A stretch of 64,000 bases of DNA, taken from NCBI GenBank assembly GCA_000310025.1, contig FN649734.1, positions 2,685,245-2,749,244 of the forward strand, given 5' to 3'. Below the pieces are notes generated by a model. That model searched no databases, was not told where the DNA came from, and saw only the letters and a list, made by a program, of their open reading frames with translations. Positions 12,441 to 24,300 of the stretch are shown here, in pieces. A program made the position numbers and the translations under genes. The first letter of the stretch is position 1; each line of letters starts with the position of its first letter. This stretch comes from Ectocarpus siliculosus (lineage: Eukaryota; Sar; Phaeophyceae; Ectocarpales; Ectocarpaceae).

Positions 12441-13063
12441 ACGGTAAGATTCCTTCACAATCGCATGCATAATTTCTCGATCCAACGTGGTGTGGAGCAC
12501 GAGCGGGCTTGTTTCACTTCATTCGGACAAGTTCGGAACCAGCGAGATCTGCTTGTTACTTCGCAAGATTGTGGGAAGGAGGGCGTGCTGCTGCCGTTCC
12601 GAACCGATGGATTGGTGTGTGCACTCGAAATACTGTTTCAGTCTCACAGAATTGCGTTCCATTCTTTCCCCAAAACACGAGGTTCCACTATATTACCACA
12701 CCACAAATACCACCACCGTATCTTCTTATCCTGTATCTGCCTCACCGCAGCCCAGCGAGTGTGCTCTGCCCGTCAGTGTGGGTGGTGACGCCGGGTGAAG
12801 CGACATGGCCTCAGAAACTGCAGAAGACGGGCGACGGATCGACCGTTCCGAAGGGTAAATGTTGTTATCCGCGCCGTAGTTTACGGTCTGACATCTGTTA
12901 CTGCCTTTTCCCACCGACGGGCTTTTACTCCCTCTGATCGGTCAAGCGTTGATTCGGCGGTCAATTAATCTCCAGCGCCCTCTCTTTGCTCCGCACTCCG
13001 ACGACAAAGCCGCCCAGCCGTGTTTTCACTCTGTTCGCGGCTTCTAGGCCGGCGTTTGATCAT

Positions 13064-13106
13064 GCGTTAGGGTAAAAGGGTAAGGGTTGGGTTGGGTTGG
13101 GTCGGC
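13064..13106 (+). repeat. G-rich telomere-like patch
   Basis: This is a degenerate run of TTAGGG, TAAGGG and TTGGG motifs. It is too short and impure to be a true telomere; an interstitial or simple G-rich repeat is the safer reading. Confidence 0.4.
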
Positions 13107-13434
13107 CACGGTGAGTGAAACATGTACGGAACCTACAGAAGCCTGCAGGTTCAACATCTGGTTAGACCAAAAGAGTCACTAACAGACCCCAAACAGACCT
13201 TGGGTTCCCAACCCGATGTTTTCCCAAGCTCTTGCTTGGGTCTCTCCAGACCAAATGTCTTTTTTTTTCGTGGCGTTTTATTCGTGTCATTATTATTCAC
13301 ATGGCCCGACCCCTTGACCGATCGGGTCTCAAAAGCCGATCTCAAGCTACAGCGCACGGCGTACAAAGACGGAGGCATCGCTCGGTAGGGTATCGCCAGT
13401 GATGACGCCTCCCCGAGTTTGAGCAGCTCATCAT

Positions 13435-16400
13435 GTGAGTGTCATCGGTCTTTGGGAATTCAGTACCTTCCCCGATCATTCTCATGCAAATCCATCTCGC
13501 GAACAGCCGAGCTCCCAGCCCCCACTATTCACTCGTTGCCACCTCCGTGGCGTTCGTTTCCCCCATTTGATTTCTTCATTTCCTTTCCCTGACATTTCTC
13601 CCGCCGTGTCATTTCGCGCAAATACGAGCTCCAGGTTTCACCGATACCTTGCCTCTCAACGAACGCTGTGTTCACCTACTCTGAAGAAGTGGCTCTATTG
13701 GCCAACACGGACGTGAGACTTCGTGAACGATGGGTGGGCTCTGGGAGGCAAGAATCGGTGCACCCAGTAGCTTTGAAGGGTTGAAAACGGGTCGAGGTTA
13801 GGTGTTGGTTACGGGCCGACCGATGCCACCCAAGGAAGTGCGAGTAAGGCCGCGTTGGTTGGTGTTGAGGCAAGGAATTGGAGTAGCCAGGAGTGTGGCC
13901 GGACGCGAATGGCATGGCGGGAGAAGTGTCGGGGAAGCCCCTTCTCCGACTCGTCTCCAGCCATGCTATCTCGCGTTGCCCGAGCTCTCGACTCCACAGA
14001 CTCCTTGCATTCCAACTTAGACCTTGTTCACGAACTCTTGTTTGAGTGTCATCCGTCCTCTCCAATTCATTACCTTCTCCGATCGTTCTCTCGCCATGTC
14101 ATCTCGCGGGCATCCAAAAGCCCCCACCGTTTCACTTCCTCCCAACCGCCATGTTCACTCACTGCGACCTCCGCGGCACCACCCCTCCCCTAAGCATCTC
14201 CTTCCCCTTCTCCCATCTGGCCATATTGTGTCCATTCGAGGCCTTGACACCTTAGTCTACAGTCCTTGCCTCCACATCTGTGCTACAATTCCAAGGTACA
14301 ATTCCAAGGGCGACCGCACCCGCCATCAAGCAAGGGTAGGGGTTCTTACGACAGAGTCAGGCAGCGCCGCGTCTGCCCGAAGGCTCTCGATCTACACGGG
14401 CGCAATTTCGTGCTACTGCAATCTTGAAAGTCAGGCCGAACCCTAGGGAGACAACGACCTCTCGTGGGCATTCATCCTCGATACTGCAATCGTGCCCCGT
14501 GCACCTCCTGTCACGGTCTCTCGACCCCGCCGCATTGCTGGCTTCACCGTTTCCATGCCTCCACAACCAACGCCGCATTCACTCTCACTTTCCTGGATCA
14601 CTTCTCCTGTAACCAACCCCGACCCTTGCCCCACCGTGCCATTTCGGATCTGGCCTAGGCGTTGGCTTAATCGTTTCCGTGCCTCCCAACCCACTCGTAG
14701 TACACTCACGCTTTCCTGCCTGGCATCACTCGTCACCAGACCAATCCGTTCCCCGATCCCTCTCCCACAATTCGGCGAGTGTTTCCCGTCCAATCAAACT
14801 ACTTGGCTCCTGGCGACATTATGTCCCAACCAACGCGATCTTCATTCACACTTTCACCTATACATCCCATCTCGATTCCCGCCACACTACTGCTCTACAC
14901 CTACTCCTTGCCTCACAACCAACGGGGTATACACTTCCACATATTTGCGCGGCATCGCTCGTCCCGTAGTCAACCCCTGCCCGCGCCCTTCGCCAGCCTT
15001 GCAATCTCACGTCCACTCAAGGCCCTGGCTAAACAACTTCCGTGTCGCCTAACCAACACGACAGTCACTCACACGTTCCTGCGTGGCATCGCTCGTCCCA
15101 TAGCCACTGCCGTCCACTACCCTTCTCCCACCATGCCATCTCACGTCCAGCGGAGCTTCAGGGTTGAACGACACCTTTACTTCCACCACACGTATTGCTC
15201 ACTCACTCGCATTTCTGTGACACCCGTGTTCACCAATGCAGCCCATTCTTAACGCTGTTCTTGTAACACCATCTCTCGTCCATTCTTGGCCGGTTCCTTG
15301 ATTCCCAACCAACGTAGTATTCACTCAAACTTTCCCGCCTGGCAATGGCCGTTCGAAATGAACCCGTTCCCCTACCATTCTACCGCCGTACTTGACCAAT
15401 TCCGTTCATCCCAACCAATGCAGCATTCACCCCTGATTTTCTGCCTGGGGGGTTCGTCCCGTAGGCATCCATTTCCCCCCACCATGCTACCGCCACGCTA
15501 TCTCGCGACCACCCGAGCTCCTACACAATCCCAACCCGTGCCTCTCAGCCACCTATTGTTCACTCACTCTCACCTTCGTAGCACCGGTTGTCGACCGCGA
15601 GCCCCCCTCCGATCTTCTCCCGCCATGCCATCTCGCGTTCATCCGAGCTCGTCGCTCATCGATTCCTTGCCTTCCAACCCACGCTGTGTTCACTTATTGT
15701 CACTTTCCCTGGCGTCACTCTTCCCCAAAGCAACCCCCTTTTCCAACCACTTTTCTACCTTGACACCTGGGATTCATTCAAGGCTCTCGCAAATGGATGT
15801 ATTGTCGATGTCTCGCTCCCAAGCAGCGCGGTATTCACTCACGCATCCCTTTATGGCGTCATTCTTCCAGTATCTAACCCCTGCCTCGACCCTTCTCCCG
15901 CCACGTCATCTAACGTCTGGTCAAGCCCCAGGCTTCATCGATTCCTGGTCCAACCCACGGCTTGTTCAACCACTCGTTCCTGCGTCGGATCGATCGCCGA
16001 AAGCCAAAACAAAACCCTTCCCCGACGGTACTCCCCCGATCTCGTATCACGTCCGGCGAAACGCATGGCAAAACAATTCGTTGACCTCCAACCAACTCAA
16101 CATACATTCCCTCACACGTTCCTGCGTTGAATCGCCCCTACCGCTACCAACCTCTTCCTACCAGTAGACTCTCCCCCCACCATGGTATGTCGTGTGCCAC
16201 TAAACGCATGGCTAAACCTATTCCTTGCCTCAAAATTCGTGTCATGTTCACTCACACTCATCTCAACGGCAATCAATCCGTCCTCGCCATTCGAACCCCC
16301 TCCCAAACCCTTCTCCCGCCATGCCATCTCGTGTCTCGTCGAGGTCCCGGTGGAATCGATTCCTTGCCTCCCAACCCACGCCTCAGTGTGGCTCCGTTCC

Positions 16401-16575
16401 TAGCATTCCAGTACCTTGTCCGACCATTCTCCCATCATCCAATCTCGCGTCCACCCATGGTTCTTCACCCTTTCCTTCCCCCGATGCCCACTCCATTCCA
16501 GCCGTGTTGTTGCTCCCACATCGTTGCTTCTCGCTGCCCCCACCCTTTGCCATCGGCCCGTCCCCTTAGCCGACC
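13435..16575 (+). repeat. Long repeat copy 1: degenerate ~120-136 bp minisatellite array
   Basis: The block is built from diverged units with a recurring order: CTTCTCCCGCCATGCCATCT, CGCGTCCA, GAGCTCCTGGCTACACCGA, TTCCTTGCCTCCCAACC, TTCACTCACTCTCACCT, then CCGTGGCATC and GCCAATTCA. Spacing of the ATGCCATCT landmark elsewhere in the family is 136 bp (40950 to 41086), and about 118 bp near 16320-16437. The strand is flipped between about 13681 and 13937. Many reading frames are open because the DNA is C-rich and lacks TAA/TAG on one strand, but no frame is conserved between copies, so I call it noncoding. It is collinear with 41400-42947 and 54660-55463 in copy 2. Confidence 0.85.
13681..13937 (-). 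repeat. Inverted segment of the minisatellite (copy 1)
   Basis: About two units run in the opposite orientation: read on the minus strand they restore the CTCACGTCC...TTGGCCAA order of the array. The right switch point is a palindrome at about 13905-13976 centred near 13938, with GGCATGGCGGGAGAAG on one side and CTCCAGCCATGCTATCTCG on the other. Confidence 0.75.
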
Positions 16576-17915
16576 CTCCACTCCACCACGCCGTCGCGCC
16601 GCTGAACTCATCCGTAAACCCTCTCGCCGTGCTATGCTGCTATATTTCCTAAATCGAAAAATGTGTGCGCTGTGCGGCGGAGAAGCTCCTGTCACATTTC
16701 TTATGTAAAGCTCCCACCTCGCCGTGCTGTTGCGCGCATTCGTGCACCTCCTTCCCGCGCAGATTTATTGCACGTCAACTTCGTGCCCTTTTCGTGCAGC
16801 CCTTCCAGCCGTTTGTTGTACACCCAGACATACATATCTATTGGTGTACTTCAGTCCATTGTCTTAGTCTACTGGCCGGGGCATCGGACAACCCTCCCCT
16901 CTTTTCCATTCTTAAGGCGGTATCTCTGATTCTTCCTGCGACACCAGGACGTCTATTTGCGTGTTCCACACGTAAGAGGCCGGATATGCATGGTCTTGTT
17001 GACTTAACGTGTTCGATCGCGACGAGGATCAACCGGTTTACGCAGCGCCCCGAAAATTGCCAGCTCGAAAAAACAATACTTCTCTCCGGTACTCCTTACA
17101 GTGGGAGAAAACCCCACCCGAAAATACCTTGGCCACAGGAAACTACAGCAAAATGTTGAAGATATATCATTTGATGTCGTCCTTGCAGATTGAACCCGTC
17201 AATTGTGTGCAACTTTTAGGGCCAAGTGCAGCCAACGATCCCTTCCATGGAACCGCAAGTCCCCCCATCTGATTTTCCTGCATGGTGCGATGCACAAAAT
17301 TCGTCGAGAAACCGGAGTGACCCCCCGGTGGTGAAAAACAGGCGTCGGGTACCTCCCGGACGACCACAACGAACACACCAAGGCCATACCGTAGGACGTC
17401 ACGCTTGAGAGCCCAAGAGAGGACTACGGAGTACTGTACACTACATACAGTAGCACGCCGTAAGGTCGAGGCGCTGGCCGCCATTGGTGGCCACAATCAA
17501 AGTGCCTTGCTATGGAGTATGACGACATGAAGACAAAGTGCAAGGTTGCTCCGACGAGATTCCCACAACCTTAACACCTCCTCTACCATGGTATTTGCCA
17601 ATGGAGGACGACCGTCATGCTTGCATGTGGCGCCCACCAGCTTTCGCACGTCGTGCCCTTCGTGGTACTCCCTAAGTCCCGGTGGGTACCGCAAGCGTAT
17701 TTACGTGGCAGCTTTAAAGCAACAAAACTCTTTCATGAACGCTGCTTCCACATTCTGGGGCAAGTCCCGGGGGTTTTGTAGTCGATCTCCAAAGTGCTCA
17801 GCACAAATGCATGGACGACTTGCCTCATCTGTGTGCCTTGCCGTCGGTGACTACCTAGTCCCGGGGTCGGTTTGTTGGATGGCGGCATGTGGACCAGCGT
17901 GGAAAATACTGCTAT
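16576..17915 (+). repeat. Long repeat copy 1: conserved non-tandem end
   Basis: This ~1.3 kb of non-tandem sequence is collinear with about 61346-62925. Shared landmarks, in order: CCGACCCTCCACTCCA; CGCGCATTCGTGCACCTCCT; TTGTACACCCAGA; ACTGGCCGGGGCATCGGACA; GCAGCGCCCCGAAAATTGCC; CAGTGGGAGAAAACCCCACC; GCGTCGGGTACCTCCCGGAC; GGATGGCGGCATGTGGACCA. No reading frame is kept between the two copies, so it is probably a noncoding module of a dispersed repeat. Confidence 0.75.
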
Positions 17916-20900
17916 TATATGTACATCATGTGTTCGTCACGCAATATTTTAGCCGTTTCATTTCAGGCATCTTTTCTTCCGGTTCAGAGGGGTATTTTTC
18001 ATAGGATAAATGTGTGCTGAATGATGTTGGCGAAGTGATGAATTCCTCAGCTGCAAACAACATGGAAGAAGTACCCTCGTGTTCGTTCGTGAGTGTCGTA
18101 CAGCGCACGCCGTACACAAGAGCTCTGGATGAGCGAGCAGCAATAAATGTAGGAGTTCCGAGGTGATGGCGTCGTCAGATAAGAAACCGAGTCTCCGCGT
18201 ATCCGACATGGAGACCACGCACAGCCGCAGGAATTTTTCCGGAAGCGCAGAGAGAGAGAGAGGGGAGACAGACAGCAGTGCGAGACGCGACAAGGCAACA
18301 GGAGAAAGAGAGAAGACTACAAGAGTTGTGGGTGAGGTTGCGTTCTTCTGGAGTAGTCCGAGAAGTGTTTCTACAGACTTTCGATGCAAGATTTCTTGGG
18401 CAAGTTCATCCCCCCCGCCATGTTGTTGTTGAAGCACGCAGCAGACAGATTGACTGCACAGCCTTGGCAGAGAGAGTCGAACAAAAAACCTGCGAAGGCT
18501 GCTCCATGTCTCAGATGCAACACTCTCTTCGTGCCAAACCTGCTCCCATCTGCCCTCGCAAACACCCGCGCGAACAAGGGCCGGTATTAATAGTGGTTTG
18601 CTTTCAGAAGGTCAGAGTGCGAAAGGTCAGTGCAGCAGCACGGTTCCGTTCGTATGTTTGCGTACACCATCAATTTTTCTGTTTCGAGGAAGAGAAGAAT
18701 AAAAAGCTGTCCATTGATTATTGGCATTGCGAGAGAAGCTCGGGTTGAGAGCATATGCCTAGGGGATTTGCTGCGAGAAGAATCGATGGGCTTCTGCTGT
18801 AGTGAGGTAAATAGGGTGCTCGAGGATATTCAAACGTACAGCACTTTGTGCGGGGTGTTCGAAGATCGAAGTTTTGTACACATGCGCGGAGAGAAGGCTG
18901 ATGCGTAATCTATCCGCCGCCCCAAGACCAACCGAGCTCACCCGGGAGTGCATGCATGCGCACAATGTGCAGCTCCCTGCAGCAAGCAGTGTTTCCATCA
19001 CCGACACGCCTTCGGTGCTTCCCACTGTACGGTAACGAGGATCCGACCTTGGTGTTTCCCACGATAAGGAGGGTCCAGAACGCTTGTCCTGGTTGCCAGA
19101 AGGTACACACCTTCTACATACCGTACATAGGGTTGCTTAAGGTAACTCTGAGCCCGAACACCTGCAGCACAACAATGAGTGACGGTGCCAAGAAATTGGT
19201 GTTGTTGGAACACACGACATCTCTTCCAGAGTTATCCGATAACCTACTGTTTGACGTTTGATATTTTTGGCAGCCTTCTCTTCGTCGTGGAGAAATCGAG
19301 CTTCGATATCTGGGGGGGTCGTATCTTATGCAACACACGGAAGTTTCGGATTTTCCTTCGTCCCCCGCCACGGAAAAAATTACAAAATGGCAAGAGTTCT
19401 TCCAACGAAGAAAGCAATTCCCGTGACCGAAAGCAAGCCAAAAGATTTTCTGTTGCCCCCTCAACAGTAAGAGCGGGATGCGATCTTGTTTTTCCTTGAA
19501 AGCATCGGTGGGTGGCATATCTTTCCTGTTCAAACACTTCGTCCTATCTCCTGCAGTACTGGCGGTCCAGGCTGATCGTACACGCATATTTCGTCGCCGC
19601 CATCGCTGAGCGCAGGTTGTTATTTTCATACCCTTTGTGCAGATCTACGTACAGAAATATCTGAATTTTCCGTGAATGAATATCGGTTTATCGCACACGA
19701 AGAAGTTTTTCCACATAGATAATGGACCCGTACTCTGTTTAGTATTCTGTCTGCGCGTCCGTCTACACCCATGAGGAACGTATATTGTATGGTATCTATT
19801 TTTCGGTTCATGTTTGACGACCCAGTCGGGGTCACACTGGAGGAAGGGACGTAGAAAACATTGAAGTTTGATATTTTCACCGTCTATCCTTAACGCCAAA
19901 CAACAGCGATTTCGAAGGCCCTTCCCTCTATTTTTCTTTACTCGCGACTGTATCACGAACGTTTCTCTCACAAGAGATTCGAGCCCGCGACCTAGAGGAG
20001 GATCAATGACCAAGAGGCTACTACGTATATCTCAACCACCGCGCGGGGCCACCGCGTCCGCCTCTCTCATGTCCCTGAGGATTTTCTTTTCCCGATACAA
20101 GCTGGGCCAGCCAAGAAGCTCACTTTCGTTGTTTCGCGTCTCACGCTGCCAATTCCACGAGTTTAGGCTTGAAATTCTGTGGCTACTCTTAGAAGACAAT
20201 AGAGGATGCGTAGGTGCCAGAATTTTTCGAATCTGAGTTGATTTGGGTACTAAATGCTAAATTGGCGGTGTGTAGTGGGGGATGCTTCCGGTACTGAAAT
20301 CAGAATAAAAAAGGTTTTACAGATTAAGCCGAAATTTGGTGTGCACTTACCTGGGAGAACAATGATGGTAGTTACAAGGCTCAGGCCATCTTCCATCAAA
20401 AGTTATGGCTTTGTAAAATCCCCTCTACAACACTCAAGATACTGAGGAAAAGTGAGGATACCGCGATTTCCGAGGCGGTTTTTACGAACTAGAACCTGAA
20501 ATTTGAAATGTGGTTTGTAAAGGTCTTACAAATATCCCCGAGTCGGGTGCGGTGTTTTTTTTTTTTACGTAAAAAAACCCCAGTATTTTGGGATTCTCAG
20601 TTAGTGAATAAAGGGATATCTCACGAAAAAAAAAACACCGCACCCGACTCGGGGACATTGGTAAGACCATTACCAACCACATATCAAAATTTGAGGTTCT
20701 AGTTTGTAAAAACCGCCTCGGAAATCGCTTTTAACCATTTTGTTAGCTTCTTGGCTGGTCCAGCTTGTACAACAAAAAACAATTTTCTGTATTGTAGGCG
20801 ACACACGAGAGAAGAACAAAACAGAAAAGGGTTCCTTCCCGCGTGCGGGGCCTGAACAAGCAAGAGCGAAGCTGATGGAAGAAGCATTGGTGGGGTATGA

Positions 20901-21335
20901 GAACACGTGCACCAATAAGGCAAATGACGGTGAACTTGGAAACCGATTCGATGCTCATATATATATGAGTTCAGTATGCTACAATACGCATTAGCCTAGA
21001 TGGGATTCTTCGTGGGGAGTTCGTTATGGCCGTTTCTCACGGCCGATGTCGAACACGTCCTATACAGTATCACGAAAGCTTCTTCGTTGGGAAGCGCGGG
21101 TTTCGTAGATGTTGCAGATTTGCGGCAGAAAGAACACGTCTACGTGCGAAAATCCACCCCACTCTGCTGTAGTCCGCTCCGGTGTCCATACTTTTATATT
21201 TAGAGCTCGTCCTCCTGCCGTCCTCCTCCCACCGTCCTGCTCTCTCGCCGTTATATTTTGCAGGCTCTCCCCGGACCGCGTACATAGACCACAAGACCAC
21301 AAGGGTTTTGACGACCCCACCGCGTGAATAGCGAT
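17916..21335. other. Intergenic region, no gene recognised
   Basis: No exon could be supported on either strand. The right part should contain the promoter and 5' UTR of the LNR membrane-protein gene starting at 21336. The only clear structure is the long hairpin at 20463-20728. Confidence 0.55.
20463..20728. repeat. Long inverted repeat (hairpin or foldback element), ~103 bp arms
   Basis: The arms at about 20463-20566 and 20626-20728 are reverse complements at high identity, both carrying GCGATTTCCGAGGCGGTTTT at the outer edge and CCCCGAGTCGGGTGCGGTG next to a poly-T/poly-A run at the inner edge. The loop is about 59 bp. There is no coding capacity and I found no convincing target-site duplication. 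A MITE or foldback element is the likeliest reading. Confidence 0.8.
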
Positions 21336-24300
21336 ATGGTGGTCATGATTAGCACCCCTTCTCTCAGCCTCGGTCTCCTGGGGTCTGCCTTAATCATGTC
21401 TTCCGGCAGCGGCACCAGCACTAGCACCACAGGCTGCGAATGGGAGTTGTACTCGGCCCTCGTGGCGGATGGGTTTTGTCATCAGGCCTTCAACAACGCA
21501 GAATGTGGTATGTGGCATTTCGAGAAATCGCGTGATGTTCTAGATTGGTGATTGCGTGGCTAATAACTACGGTAGTTTTGGTCTCTCGGTCGCTCCCCAT
21601 TCCCCTAACAAAACGCTGGGCATTGACCACCAGAGAGGAGCGCACCAAAAGAGTGCGCTCTTTGCCCTCGCGAACACGTGTTTCCCACAGTATTTGGGAC
21701 TATTCACCGTTTGCTCTCCTTTTTCAGCCGTATTGGGCGATAGACCAACTCATCACGCCTGACTATCTCGACATGATATATCCCAAGTGTGCGACGATGT
21801 TGTTCAGGTGGGCGACAACATGACAACCCCCTATGGCGTGGTGGTAGCAGCTGCTGTTGCTGTTGATGTCATCGCCGTTGAATTTCTCGTCTTGACAGAT
21901 ATTTCTTACCATACTTCTTTCTGCATAGTCCACATGTGTTAATTGTAGCTCATCTTCCGTACAGCTGAAGTCGGCGAACGAATGTTGTGTGGGCACGGAA
22001 GGGTGAAGAATATGCCAACTACTTTTTCTAGAAGTGGGTAAACTACCTAGTCCCTGAAACGAGGGAAAACAATCAGAAGTAAATGTCACCTCGAAATGCG
22101 TCAAAACCCGTTCATGTAGGGACACGGGTCCCTGTATTGCATGGTTGATGTAAACCTTTTGCATCTGTTCGAATGTTTGACTGCACAATCAAGTCTTGAG
22201 ATTTTTTCAGGCCGTCTCACACTCCGAGCGTGGGGAGGGGGGTGGGCTTGGTCCGCGGAAAATCTAGCGAGAGACAACGAACCCCCTTTTTGTTGGGGTG
22301 GGATAGAACAAGTCCATGTTTTTTCGTGGTGGCCTTCGGTGGAGTATTTTTTCTGCCTCCTGAAACCTCCCTGGCCTGACCAGCGTGACCCTCTCCTTTA
22401 CCGTCCCTCGATTGCTTTCGCTTCCATGTCTAGCTCGGGCAAACCAGGGAAACGCTCAAGTCGGAATGTTGGGGTCTTCTAGGGTCTGTTGGTTTGGTGG
22501 CGGTGCTTCCTGTTTTGGGTGATAGCATGTGGCCTAGGCAATCTAAACGTGACCTTACGGTTAACGAAGACGAGGTCTTTGCGCTTGTAAGGAGATATCA
22601 ACAGAAACAGAAAAGAACAAGGGAAAAGCTCACATATCGCGCCGGTACGAGATCAGGACCTAGTCGTGAGATGGTGAAGGCTAGATTAGAAGACTATTTT
22701 TTTAACTCACCTGTGATAAACCGGCATGTTTGATGCGTCTCCTCGTCTACAACGTCCAGTCAATTCTCATCGCAAAAGGTCTCAGGAGTGCGGAAGATCG
22801 ACTAGATGCGGTCTGACATGATATATATCTTCCGGCTCCTCAGGATACGACGGCGGTGATTGCTGCGAGTGCACCTGTGTCAATGCCTCTTTTACCTGCG
22901 GCTACGGGGGCTTCGCCTGCATAGACCCGTCCGCCGCGTGTGTAGACGACGATGGCATTACTGAAGACATTGCAGAGAGCTGCAATGACGGTGGCGGCTA
23001 CGTTGCCAGTATTGGCGATGGCTTTTGCAGCGATGAAAACAACATTGAAGAATGCGGTGAGTCCAAGCACGTGTCTGGATTGGGAAAAATGCGGGGCTGA
23101 ACCGAGTTCATGATGACCCACAATGACGGTTGTGTGTCCATGTCTCGGATAAGCTTGCACAATTGAACAACATATGCCAGGGGGCGCCAGGGCGCAACAA
23201 TATATACCACTCTTTGCTCGTGCGACTACCCCAATAGGATGGAATATTGCAGCAGTACTCGTGCTTCCAATTGGCAGTCTGCAATATCCCACTTGGCACC
23301 AGGAACCAGTGGACCACAATGGAATAGGAGGAACTCATGGATGAATGAAGAAATAACTATGGCAGCTTTAACGTAGACTAACGAAATATTTATTGAACCT
23401 CTTCCAAATTTTGGATGTCAAACGAGTTCTCGTTCGTGCCAACTGATGCAGGAACTTTGGGAGTTGCGTTGCATCGCCTTTGACGAAACATTTTCTAACA
23501 GCGGGGGCGGGGTTGGACGTGCGTTATTGTGGCGTGCTTCAGCCAACAGGACGGTAGTTCATTATCAACAATAGAGTTTTTCTCGTTGTAGATGGTATGC
23601 TGTGTGGACGTAAAGCTTGCTTGGGCCATCTCTCTTGTTGGCCGCACTGCAAGGTAGGATCTCGCATCAATTAGTGTGAGCTAGAGAACAAAGGGAAAGC
23701 AACCCGCAATCCCGAGGCCCGGCGCGACATCAGAGGTGTTGTCCTGACTATCCTCCCAAGCATGCTAAGGGTCTTTGATTTCCTAGTTGTTCTGGACGCT
23801 GTCGTTTCGCAGACTACGACGGCGGCGACTGCTGCGAGTGCACCTGTGTCGACGCCTTTTATCCCTGCGGCTACGTGGCCTTTGCCTGCATTGACCCGTC
23901 CGCGGCGTGCGTAGACGACGATAACATCACTGCAGACATTGCAGAGAGCTGCCATGATGGCGGCGGCTACGTTGCCGGTCTTGGCAACGGCTACTGCAGC
24001 GAGGCAAACAACATCGAAGAATGCGGTGAGTCCAAGCACGGGTCTGGACCGGAGTTCGTTGCCGTATAGCTGAGTGAGACGAACCGGATCCTGATCTAAT
24101 AACAATACGGCTGTCTGTCCATATCACGGATAAGTTTGCACAACCGAAAAACAAAATACCATTGGGCGCCAGGGCGCAACTACTGTAAAAGGAAGGTTTG
24201 TTCGTCGAAGCAGATAGAATAAACTGGTGTTTATTTTGTAACAGTCGAATTAGAATTTGGCTTCATTTTCTACCGGAAACCCAGGGTCACGGTGTTTGGA

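Larger units (their letters stand above)
10429..13434. other. Intergenic region, no gene recognised
   Basis: No exon with a domain or convincing splice pair was seen. Contents: probably the 3' UTR of the TOG gene at the left; a ~58-60 bp tandem duplication at 11303-11420; a weaker ~85 bp duplication spanning roughly 11658-11797; a lone fragment of the ~130 bp minisatellite at about 12362-12440; and a G-rich telomere-like patch at 13064-13106. Confidence 0.6.

Noticed and set aside
15286-16167. Long open frames in the ~130 bp array (also 60721-61947 and others)
   Set aside because: The frames are open because the DNA is C-rich on one strand. No frame is kept between collinear copies and no domain is visible.
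19965-20030. B-box-like motif (GGGCTCGAATCTC on the minus strand)
   Set aside because: There is no matching A-box or acceptor stem; a chance or degraded SINE fragment is possible but unsupported.
22494-22733. 79-codon frame in intron 1 of the LNR gene
   Set aside because: It is charged and helix-like but has no recognised motif, no splice support, and could be chance.
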